Assembly (NCBI GenBank): GCA_015075405.1
Contig: JABTUK010000003.1
Location: 1,302,001 to 1,366,000, forward strand
DNA: 64,000 nucleotides
Reading direction: 5' to 3'
From: Anaerolineales bacterium
Lineage (GTDB): Bacteria > Chloroflexota > Anaerolineae > 4572-78 > J111
A model generated the notes under the pieces. That model did no database searches and was not told the DNA's origin. It saw nothing but the letters and a program-made list of their open reading frames with translations. The translations under genes and the position numbers were made by a program. Positions 49,754 to 56,650 of the stretch are shown one piece after another. Each line of letters starts with the position of its first letter. Within the stretch, counting starts at the first letter, position 1.

Positions 49754-50827
49754 TTGATAAAAGCGTTTCATTTGCGCGACTCACGGCTTGTGGCGCGCCT
49801 TCAGCGGGTGGGGACGCCTCTGGACATCGAAGAACAGTTGACGCATCCCCGCTCCCCCTTGCGCTCGGTGTTATTGGATAGCATCCTTGCGCCCCACGCA
49901 GGTCCTTCTACTTTTATCCTTGACCAACAAGATGAACACGGCACAAGCCTGGGCTTGGCTCAAATGCGGACGCGGCCGGGCCGGCCCGAGCGGGATGTTG
50001 TTTTTATGGCCCCGGCGCTGACCACCGGCAATGGCAGCCACGCTATCTGGCAGCGGCTGCTGGCTCATCTCTGCATCAAAACCGCCGAGCAGGGCAGTTT
50101 GCGGCTCTATGCCCGGCTGCCCGGAAAATCTGAAGAGTTGCAGCTTTTCAAAAATGTCGGCTTTTTGGAGTATGGGCAGGAAGATATTTTCCAGCTCGAT
50201 CCGGGGGTCAATCGGGCGGACGGCTCCGCCGGGCTGAATTTGCGGCCCCAGCAGCTCAGCGATGGCTGGGGCTTGCAAAAATTGTACACAGTCCTGGCCC
50301 CCCGCGCCGTTCAAAACGCCGAAGGTCTGGCCCAGGGCCAGTGGTCTCTGGGCCACCGGCGCTGGGGCGAGCAAGGCCGCCGGGAGGGTTATGTCTGGGA
50401 GATTGACGGCGAAATTTTGGGCGCGCTGCACCTTCGCTCAGGCAAGCGGGGCTACTGGATTCGCACCCTGCTCCACCCCGACGCGCTGGATCAAGCCGAG
50501 GCTTTGGGCCGGGCGGCTTTGCGCCTGACCGAGGCTCGGCCTCACCTGCCGGTTTATTTTGCCTTGCGGGAATTTGAGGCCGGGTGGCGCTCTATTTTAC
50601 CAAGCCTGGGCTTCAAGCCGCTAACCAGCCAAACCTTGGTGGTCAAACATATGGCCGTGCGGGTCCGCAAAGCTGTGCCCGCGCTCATCCCGGCCCTGGA
50701 ACAGACCCCTACGGAGGGGGCGGCCACGACCGTTATGTCGCCCATCGAGATGGCTCAGACTCCATCTAGCCCCAAACGCCGGCGCGCCCGGCAGTCTGAC
50801 CATCAAATTTTGACGCTAATGTTTTAG
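49754..50827 (+). CDS. GNAT-like protein, double-domain
   Basis: A 357-residue protein. Two GNAT-like halves are visible: the first near residues 40-145 (TFILDQQDEHGTSLGLAQMR, then RLYARLPGKSEELQLFKNVG) and the second near 200-305 (VWEIDGEILGALHLRSGKRG). The C-terminus is disordered and basic (SSPKRRRARQSD). The TTG at 49754 is the only near start; there is no good Shine-Dalgarno. A promoter (49643) and a 75-nt leader precede it. Substrate unknown; no CoA-binding motif stands out, so the fold assignment is from pattern and is not certain. Confidence 0.65.
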   Translation: MIKAFHLRDSRLVARLQRVGTPLDIEEQLTHPRSPLRSVLLDSILAPHAGPSTFILDQQDEHGTSLGLAQMRTRPGRPERDVVFMAPALTTGNGSHAIWQRLLAHLCIKTAEQGSLRLYARLPGKSEELQLFKNVGFLEYGQEDIFQLDPGVNRADGSAGLNLRPQQLSDGWGLQKLYTVLAPRAVQNAEGLAQGQWSLGHRRWGEQGRREGYVWEIDGEILGALHLRSGKRGYWIRTLLHPDALDQAEALGRAALRLTEARPHLPVYFALREFEAGWRSILPSLGFKPLTSQTLVVKHMAVRVRKAVPALIPALEQTPTEGAATTVMSPIEMAQTPSSPKRRRARQSDHQILTLMF

Positions 50828-50859
50828 GTGGCAAGCCACAAGTCTGCTGTTCACCTGAG

Positions 50860-50968
50860 CTAAGTGATTGTCCAAAAATAAGTTCCCCCAAGTTCCTATG
50901 AGTTCCCAGGGAACTAAGGGAACCCATAGGAACTCAAAACGGGAAGTAAATTCTAGACGTTTACTAAG
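50860..50968. repeat. repeat family C, copy 2
   Basis: CTAAGTGATTGTCC...AAGTTCCTATGAGTTCCC-[AGGGAACTAA]-GGGAACCCATAGGAACT...GACGTTTACTAA. The bracketed loop is the reverse complement of the loop in copy 1 (TTAGTTCCCT). Confidence 0.85.
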
Positions 50969-51003
50969 TTTTTATTAATAGTGGAGGTACAACCATCGAA
51001 ACT

Positions 51004-52653
51004 GTGAGCAATTTACCTCAACAAATAAGAATAACCGATGATCTGGATGTCTTGTTAAAGGTTTTACCCCCTTACATCCAGGAAGCGCTGGCAGCCGCCA
51101 ACGATGGCGAAAAACTGGTCGAAATTGTGATGGACCTGGGCCGGCAGCCTGAGGCGCGCTATTCTGACCGCGAAGTTATCTTGAGCGAGCGCGAAATCAC
51201 CCAGGATGACATTGATTTTGTCACGGAACGGATTGGCAAATTTATGGGCGACAACCGGGCCGGGATCGAACGTACCCTGCACCGGATTTCGGGCATTCTC
51301 AACCGCCAGGGCAAGGTGATTGGCCTGACCTGCCGGGTGGGCCGCGCGGTCTTTGGCACAGTGGATGTGGTTCAGGACATCCTGGAATCGGGCCAGAGCT
51401 TGCTGCTGCTGGGCCGGCCCGGCGTGGGCAAAACCACCCTCCTGCGCGAAGCGGCTCGCGTGCTGGCCGAAACCAAGCGGGTCATTATCGTGGACACATC
51501 GAACGAAATCGCCGGCGATGGCGACATCCCCCACCCGGCCATTGGCCGGGCGCGGCGCATGCAAGTTGCTCGGCCCAGTTTGCAGCACGAGGTGATGATC
51601 GAGGCGGTGGAAAACCACATGCCCGAAGTAATCATCATTGACGAAATTGGCCGCCAACTGGAAGCCGAAGCCGCCCGGACCATCGCCGAGCGGGGGGTGC
51701 AACTGGTTGGCACTGCCCACGGCCAGAGCCTGGAAAATCTACTGCTCAACCCGACCTTATCGGACTTGGTTGGTGGGATTGACAGCGTGACCCTCTCGGA
51801 TGAAGAGGCGCGGCGGCGCGGCACCCAAAAAACGGTGCTGGAACGGCGCGCCCCGCCGACCTTCGACGTGCTAGTTGAAATTCAGGACCGGGAAACGTTT
51901 GCGGTCCATCACGATGTGGCCCGCGCGGTGGATATGCTGCTGCGCCAAAAACCGCTGCTGCCCGAAATTCGCTATCGGGATGAAGCCGGTGAAGTTAAGA
52001 TTGAAACGCCGCCTCAACCGGCTGCCACGACTGGCCGAGAAAGTCGGGAAGGTCGAGAAGGTCGGGAAAGCCGTGAGGCCGTAGCGACCGCCAAAGCCAA
52101 AAATGGGGACTACGGCGACTTTCGGGGCAAAATGGCCGCCAGCGGTATGCTCGATTTTGAACACACCAAATCCATGCAGCCGATCAAAATCTACCCGTAT
52201 GGCATCGGCCAGAACCGGCTGCGCCAGGCGGCCCGCACGCTGCGGGTGCCGGTCACGCTGGTGGATGATCTGGAAGACGCCGACATCTTGATGACCCTTA
52301 AGAGCTACTATCGCAAGCATCCCCAGCCTATCACCGAGGCTGAACGCCTGGGCCGGCCGGTGTATGTGCTGCGCTCCAATACGGTGATCCAGATGGAGTC
52401 GTGCCTGGCCGATATTTTTTCGTTGAGCGAGCGGGATGTTGACCCCAGTTCGGTAGCTATGCGGGAAACCCAGGATGCCATCCGCAAGATTCTGTCCGGC
52501 ACGCGCAGTATCGAGTTATCGCCGCAAAGCGCCAACATCCGCCGCGAGCAGCACGAGTTAGCCCGGCAGAACAACCTGATCTCGCACAGTCTGGGCCGCG
52601 AACCGTATCGCCGCGTTCGCATCTATCGGGATGCGCCCACCGGAAGCAGATAA
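51004..52653 (+). CDS. R3H-domain AAA-type ATPase (Ycf45-like)
   Basis: A 549-residue protein. An N-terminal region (1-110), then a RecA/AAA ATPase domain with Walker A GRPGVGKTTLL near residue 141, Walker B EVIIIDEIG, sensor residues VQLVGTAHGQS, and DVLVEIQDRE. The C-terminus has an R3H motif (RREQHELARQNNL, Arg-x3-His), which binds single-stranded nucleic acid. Chloroplast/cyanobacterial Ycf45 has the same plan; the function is unknown. A low-complexity insert (TTGRESREGREGRESREA, 52034-52082) separates the parts. The GTG start has GGAGG 17 nt away; an in-frame ATC 9 nt upstream (50995) lies at the optimal 7-nt distance. Confidence 0.85.
   Translation: MSNLPQQIRITDDLDVLLKVLPPYIQEALAAANDGEKLVEIVMDLGRQPEARYSDREVILSEREITQDDIDFVTERIGKFMGDNRAGIERTLHRISGILNRQGKVIGLTCRVGRAVFGTVDVVQDILESGQSLLLLGRPGVGKTTLLREAARVLAETKRVIIVDTSNEIAGDGDIPHPAIGRARRMQVARPSLQHEVMIEAVENHMPEVIIIDEIGRQLEAEAARTIAERGVQLVGTAHGQSLENLLLNPTLSDLVGGIDSVTLSDEEARRRGTQKTVLERRAPPTFDVLVEIQDRETFAVHHDVARAVDMLLRQKPLLPEIRYRDEAGEVKIETPPQPAATTGRESREGREGRESREAVATAKAKNGDYGDFRGKMAASGMLDFEHTKSMQPIKIYPYGIGQNRLRQAARTLRVPVTLVDDLEDADILMTLKSYYRKHPQPITEAERLGRPVYVLRSNTVIQMESCLADIFSLSERDVDPSSVAMRETQDAIRKILSGTRSIELSPQSANIRREQHELARQNNLISHSLGREPYRRVRIYRDAPTGSR
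52034..52082. repeat. 9-nt tandem array inside the R3H ATPase gene
   Basis: GTCGGGAAG / GTCGAGAAG / GTCGGGAAA units, in frame. Confidence 0.7.
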
Positions 52654-52658
52654 ATTGG

Positions 52659-52720
52659 GAGGCTGGAAGGTTGGAAGATTGGCAAGCTTCCAACTTTCCA
52701 ACCTTCCAACCCTCCAGCAT
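52659..52720. repeat. hairpin of CCTTCCAA units between the R3H ATPase and tmk
   Basis: GAGGCTGGAAGGTTGGAAG pairs with CTTTCCAACCTTCCAACCCT, period about 8. Confidence 0.8.
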
Positions 52721-52729
52721 AGGTCTACC

Positions 52730-53419
52730 ATGAGTCTGTTCATCACCTTTGAAGGCCCCGACGGTTCCGGCAAAAGCACCCAAATCAACCTGGTTACGGC
52801 GCATTTGGAGCGGTTGGGTTATGAGGTGCTGTGTACCCGCGAACCGGGTGGAACAGCCATCGGCGATCAAATCCGGCAGGTATTACACGATGTCAAGAAT
52901 ACTGAGATGTCGGCCAGGGCCGAAATATTGCTCTACTCGGCCAGCCGGGCCCAGTTGGTCGAACAGGTCATCCTGCCGCATCTGGCCCAGGGAGGCGTGG
53001 TGCTGTGCGACCGCTACGCCGACAGTACCTATGCCTATCAGGGGTATGGCCGCCGCCTGGATTTTGAAACCCTGCGCCTGATTACCAACTTTGCCACCCA
53101 GCGCCTCAAGCCCGATTTAACCATCTATTTGGATGTCGCCGTTGAGGAAGGGCTGCGCCGCAAAGCGGCGGCCAATGTGAGCGGTCAGGGCGAGTGGAAT
53201 CGCATGGACCAGCTTGAACTGGAATTTCACCAGCGCGTCCGCGCCGGCTACCTGGAAATGGCCCAACAAGAACCGGGACGCTGGCTAATTGTTGACGCCA
53301 GCGCCCCGGTCGAAGAAATCAACGCGATTATTTGTGAGCGGTTGGAACAGGTGTTGTCAGTAGCCAGTAGTCAGAGGTCAGTAGTCAGTAATCAGAAGTC
53401 AGAAGTCAGAGGTCAGTAG
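52730..53419 (+). CDS. tmk: thymidylate kinase
   Basis: About 229 residues from MSLFITFEGPDGSGKSTQIN (ATG 52730; the frame before it is repeat). P-loop GPDGSGKST, the DR motif TREPGGT, DRYADSTYAYQGYGR with the catalytic DRY(A/V)DS, and the LID-like KAAANVSGQGEWNRMD are present. It makes dTDP from dTMP with ATP. The last 22 residues or so (SSQRSVVSNQKSEVRGQ) are encoded by the start of a heptamer array (AGTAGTC units, 53353-53428) that runs past the stop, so the array has extended the C-terminus. Confidence 0.95.
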   Translation: MSLFITFEGPDGSGKSTQINLVTAHLERLGYEVLCTREPGGTAIGDQIRQVLHDVKNTEMSARAEILLYSASRAQLVEQVILPHLAQGGVVLCDRYADSTYAYQGYGRRLDFETLRLITNFATQRLKPDLTIYLDVAVEEGLRRKAAANVSGQGEWNRMDQLELEFHQRVRAGYLEMAQQEPGRWLIVDASAPVEEINAIICERLEQVLSVASSQRSVVSNQKSEVRGQ

Positions 53420-53428
53420 CCAGTAGTC
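53353..53428. repeat. AGAGGTC/AGTAGTC heptamer array covering the tmk 3' end
   Basis: At least nine 7-nt units (AGAGGTC, AGTAGTC, AGTAATC, AGAAGTC...), single orientation, first part in frame with tmk. A second short tract of CGCTTCACGTTTCACG type follows at 53435-53478. Confidence 0.85.
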
Positions 53429-53475
53429 AGAGGCGTTACTTTTCATTTTACGCTTCACGTTTCACGCCCCACCTT

Positions 53476-53877
53476 TCACTCGAACCAATCATCATCCGCG
53501 CCACCGCCAGCACCCCCGGCTAAATCGGGCATAGACTGCTCGATGGACTCGGGGTCTTCGCCCGCTTCCAGCCGGTCCACCACCTCGTGAAACTCAGGCC
53601 CTAAATCTTCCCCCATTTCACTGCTCATCTTGCGCATCCAGCGGGCCATAGATTTGGGATCATTCTCATCCAACCCGGCTAAACTGCTCGGATCGGCCAG
53701 GTTTTCCAGGCGGCTCTCCTCAGAGCGGAGCACGGCCACTTTAGAAACCAGCCGTTTGAGATTCACCCCGCCACAGCGGGGACAGGCAGCCTGCTTGCTG
53801 CTTACCTCGGCAAAGCTGCGGAAGAAAACATTCACTCGTTTGCGGCAGTCATAACAGCCATATTCGTAAATGGGCAT
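53476..53877 (-). CDS. FmdB-family zinc ribbon protein
   Basis: A 133-residue protein. The N-terminus MPIYEYGCYDCRKRVNVFFR with CxxC, then CPRCGG, forms the FmdB/CxxC_CXXC_SSSS zinc ribbon. A charged tail follows (SLAGLDENDPKSMARWMRKM) and a Gly/Asp-rich end (GGAGGGADDDWFE). Such proteins are putative regulators of amidase/formamidase genes, but the function is not settled. Its conserved ESRLENLADPSSLAGLDEND segment recurs in Chloroflexota members as far as I recall. Starts divergently from gmk, 300 bp apart. Confidence 0.85.
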   Translation of the reverse strand: MPIYEYGCYDCRKRVNVFFRSFAEVSSKQAACPRCGGVNLKRLVSKVAVLRSEESRLENLADPSSLAGLDENDPKSMARWMRKMSSEMGEDLGPEFHEVVDRLEAGEDPESIEQSMPDLAGGAGGGADDDWFE

Positions 53878-54175
53878 GGGTTGTTCTCCCTCAATCCATT
53901 CAAGTTTGACCTGAGTATTATACTACCGTCATTGGGCTGAATCAAGTGGTTTTGGCCGGACAAACTAAAGTTTGTCCTACAGTCCGCCGGGCAATCGCTA
54001 TTTTCAGGCGGGAAAAATTGCTTCCCAGGAGATTTGGCGGCATGATAAATGATTGAAAAGTTGTAACTACATAGCAACATCAAAGGCTAAAGCCAAGATT
54101 AATCTCATTGCCTCAGCCTTAGCCTTGAGAGAATGAATAGTTACAAAACATTTTTAGAGCAAAGAGGAGCAAGCC
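53878..54175. other. intergenic region between the FmdB gene and gmk
   Basis: About 300 bp. A hairpin GGACAAACTAAAGTTTGTCC lies at 53958-53977. The rest shows no convincing promoter box or ORF; the gmk ribosome site AGAGGAG is at 54163-54169. Confidence 0.5.
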
Positions 54176-54799
54176 TTGTCGCGCCGCATTGAACCTTACA
54201 ATCATCAAGAAAAACCTCTCCTGGTTGTCATTTCCGGACCGTCGGGCGTAGGCAAAGATATGACCATTGCCCGGCTGCAACAGTTGGGCTACCCTTTTCA
54301 TTTTGTTGTCACCGCCACCACCCGTCCCAAACGCCCCACCGAGGTAAATGGCGTGGATTACTTTTTTGTGTCCACCAGCGAGTTTGCCGAAATGATCGAA
54401 CAGGGCGAATTGTTGGAGTACGCTGTAGTCTATGGCGACTACAAAGGCATTCCTAAAGCCCAGGTGCGGGAGGCGTTAGCCAGTGGTAAAGATGTGGTTA
54501 TGCGAATTGACGTTCAGGGCGCGGCCACAATTCGGCGGCTGGTGCCGGAAGCGGTGCTGATTTATCTGTCCGCCGAGTCCGAAGATGCCCTGGTGCGCCG
54601 GCTGCGGGAGCGCAAAACCGAACCGGAAGATCAGCTAAAAATGCGCATCGCCACCGCCCGTCAAGAACTAAGACGACTGGAAATTTTTGATTATGTGGTG
54701 ATTAATGCCGAAGATAGACTGGACGAAACCTGCCGGAAAATTGCGGCCATCATCACCGCCGAGAAATGCCGGGTAGACCAGCGAGAGATCAATTTATAG
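54176..54799 (+). CDS. gmk: guanylate kinase
   Basis: A 207-residue protein with a TTG start 7 nt after AGAGGAG. P-loop ISGPSGVGKDM (the last residue before the helix is Asp rather than the usual Ser/Thr/Gly), the GMP-binding TTRPKRPTEVNGVDYFFVS, LEYAVVYGDYKG and RIDVQGAATIR. It phosphorylates GMP to GDP. GKD in the P-loop is unusual; the Mg-coordinating Ser/Thr after GK is lost, which would normally weaken activity, but the rest is intact. It is followed after 8 nt by the rhomboid gene. Confidence 0.93.
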   Translation: MSRRIEPYNHQEKPLLVVISGPSGVGKDMTIARLQQLGYPFHFVVTATTRPKRPTEVNGVDYFFVSTSEFAEMIEQGELLEYAVVYGDYKGIPKAQVREALASGKDVVMRIDVQGAATIRRLVPEAVLIYLSAESEDALVRRLRERKTEPEDQLKMRIATARQELRRLEIFDYVVINAEDRLDETCRKIAAIITAEKCRVDQREINL

Positions 54800-54807
54800 G
54801 ATAACGC

Positions 54808-55572
54808 ATGTCTCATTATTCAGAGTTTGACCCGCCTCCACCGCCACCCAACGCTTATTTACCCTTGCCGCTCAGCCGGCCATTTTTTGCTTATATTCTA
54901 TTGGCGGCGATTGCAATTGTATTTTTTCTGATGGAACTGGCCGGCGGCTCAACCGAGCCGCGAGTCTTGATTCGTTTTGGGGCCAACTACGGGCCGCTTA
55001 TTTTACAGGGCGAAATTTGGCGCTTGTTTACTTCCATGTTCCTGCATATCGGGCTGATGCACCTGTTTTTTAATGCCTACGCGCTTTTTATCTTTGGCGT
55101 GGAAATGGAGCGTCTGTACGGGCCAGACCGGTTTATTGTGATCTATGTCCTGTCCGGGTTGTTTGGCAGTCTGGTCAGCTTTGCCTTTCGCGGGCCAGAG
55201 ATGTTATCCGCCGGGGCGTCGGGGGCTATTTTTGGAGTGATTGGAATGAATCTGGCCTACTTTCTAACCCATCGAGATACCTTTGGCCAGTTTGGCCGCC
55301 AGCGGGTGATGAACACGCTGATTATCATCGGCATTAATCTCTTTTTCGGGTTTACGGTACCGGCTATTGACAACACAGCTCACCTGGGTGGTTTAATCGC
55401 CGGGTTTGCCCTGGGCTATGGGTTGGCCCCTCGCTACAAAGTGGTTGACATGGTGACGACGCCGCGGGTGGTAGACACCATCTCGTTGCTCAACCGCTGG
55501 TGGGCCCCGGCCCTGGGAGTCATCCTGCTGGCCGGAGGCATCCCTCTGGCAGTGTCTTTCTGGTCGGGTTAA
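54808..55572 (+). CDS. rhomboid-family intramembrane serine protease
   Basis: A 254-residue protein with six to seven membrane helices. Catalytic Ser in SAGASGAIFGVIG (GxSG) and His in NTAHLGGLIAGF; the HLFFNAYALFIFGVEMERL helix carries the conserved N/H. The N-terminal 25 residues are proline-rich (DPPPPPPNAYLPLPL). It cleaves membrane-protein helices inside the bilayer; the targets are unknown. The ATG at 54808 lies 8 nt after gmk, so the two are cotranscribed. Confidence 0.92.
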   Translation: MSHYSEFDPPPPPPNAYLPLPLSRPFFAYILLAAIAIVFFLMELAGGSTEPRVLIRFGANYGPLILQGEIWRLFTSMFLHIGLMHLFFNAYALFIFGVEMERLYGPDRFIVIYVLSGLFGSLVSFAFRGPEMLSAGASGAIFGVIGMNLAYFLTHRDTFGQFGRQRVMNTLIIIGINLFFGFTVPAIDNTAHLGGLIAGFALGYGLAPRYKVVDMVTTPRVVDTISLLNRWWAPALGVILLAGGIPLAVSFWSG

Positions 55573-55664
55573 ATCGGTCATCAGTGACCAGTAATCGGTG
55601 ATCATTAATTGGTGATCTGTTCAACCGTCTACTGTTCACTGATAACTGATTACTGGCAACTGTT
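55573..55664. repeat. heptamer hairpin between the rhomboid and MEMO genes
   Basis: CAGTGACCAGTAATCGGTGATC pairs with variants of GTTCACTGATAACTGATTACTGG; period 7-8. Confidence 0.75.
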
Positions 55665-55683
55665 CCCTATTAAGGAGGCAGCC

Positions 55684-56562
55684 ATGTCTAACATTCCCTC
55701 CGCAGTGCGCCCGCCGCGCTTTGCCGACGATAGATGGTACAGCAGCGACGGCAACCAACTGCGCGAAGAGATACAAACCTATTTCACCGGGGCGCCGGCC
55801 AGCCCGGCCGGGCTAATGGGCTTGATTGCGCCGCATGCCGGTTACTTTTTCAGCGGGCACGTGGCCGGGGCGGCCTTTGCCGGGTTGACCCCTGGCGCAT
55901 TTGACACGGTTATCCTCATCGGCCCGGATCATCGCGGCGCGGCGCTTGGCTCTATCGCCACCCCCAACGCAGCCGTCTGGCGCACCCCCCTGGGCGATAT
56001 TCCGGTGGATTGGGACATGCTGCAGGTCCTCCATGCCGAAATCGGCCTGACCTTTCTGCCAAGCGATGAGGAACATTCTTTAGAGGTCGAACTGCCCTTC
56101 TTGCAAATGGCGCTGGAACGCTTTCAATTAATTCCCTTGATGATGGGCGACCAATCGCCGGCAATATGCCGCCGGTTGGGGGAGGCGCTGGTCAAGACTC
56201 TAGCTCCCCCCCCTGAGGGGGAGGCTGGGGGGGAGCGTAGAGTTCTCTTTGTAGCCAGCAGCGACTTGAGCCACTATTTTGACGACGATACCGCCCGGCG
56301 GTTGGACCAGACTACCCTGCAATTTATCCTCAAGCTCGATGCCGCCGGCCTGCTGGAACACGTCACCCAGGGCCGCCGCCAGGGTCAGCCTTTAGCTTGT
56401 GGCGCTGGCCCTATTGCCGTTGTTATCCAGGCCGCCGCCGCTCTCGGCGCTACCGAGGCCACCCTGCTCAAATATGCCACCAGCGCCGACGCCCACCCGC
56501 ACAGAGATCGAGTGGTGGGCTATGCCGCCGTCGCCATTAGTAAAAGCGCCGCTAAAGAATAG
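55684..56562 (+). CDS. AmmeMemoRadiSam system protein B (MEMO1 family)
   Basis: A 292-residue protein from the ATG at 55684 with AAGGAGG upstream. MEMO-family motifs: LIAPHAGYFFSGHVAGAAFA (His for metal), IGPDHRG, DEEHSLEVELPFLQ and FVASSDLSHYFDDDTA. MEMO proteins resemble class III dioxygenases of the LigB type; in prokaryotes they co-occur with AMMECR1 and a radical SAM enzyme, neither of which lies nearby. A C-rich/G-rich palindromic insertion (56203-56240) encodes APPPEGEAGGER between two conserved strands. Confidence 0.9.
   Translation: MSNIPSAVRPPRFADDRWYSSDGNQLREEIQTYFTGAPASPAGLMGLIAPHAGYFFSGHVAGAAFAGLTPGAFDTVILIGPDHRGAALGSIATPNAAVWRTPLGDIPVDWDMLQVLHAEIGLTFLPSDEEHSLEVELPFLQMALERFQLIPLMMGDQSPAICRRLGEALVKTLAPPPEGEAGGERRVLFVASSDLSHYFDDDTARRLDQTTLQFILKLDAAGLLEHVTQGRRQGQPLACGAGPIAVVIQAAAALGATEATLLKYATSADAHPHRDRVVGYAAVAISKSAAKE
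56203..56240. repeat. G/C-rich palindrome inside the MEMO gene
   Basis: TCCCCCCCCTGAGGGGG-type arms as in the intergenic repeat at 3457-3542, here in frame. Confidence 0.65.
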
Positions 56563-56650
56563 GACGCGGATTTGACGGATTGAGCGGATAAAATGTTATA
56601 AAAATCAGATGAATTCGCTCGATGCGCGTCCCATAAATTTTTGCTAACCC

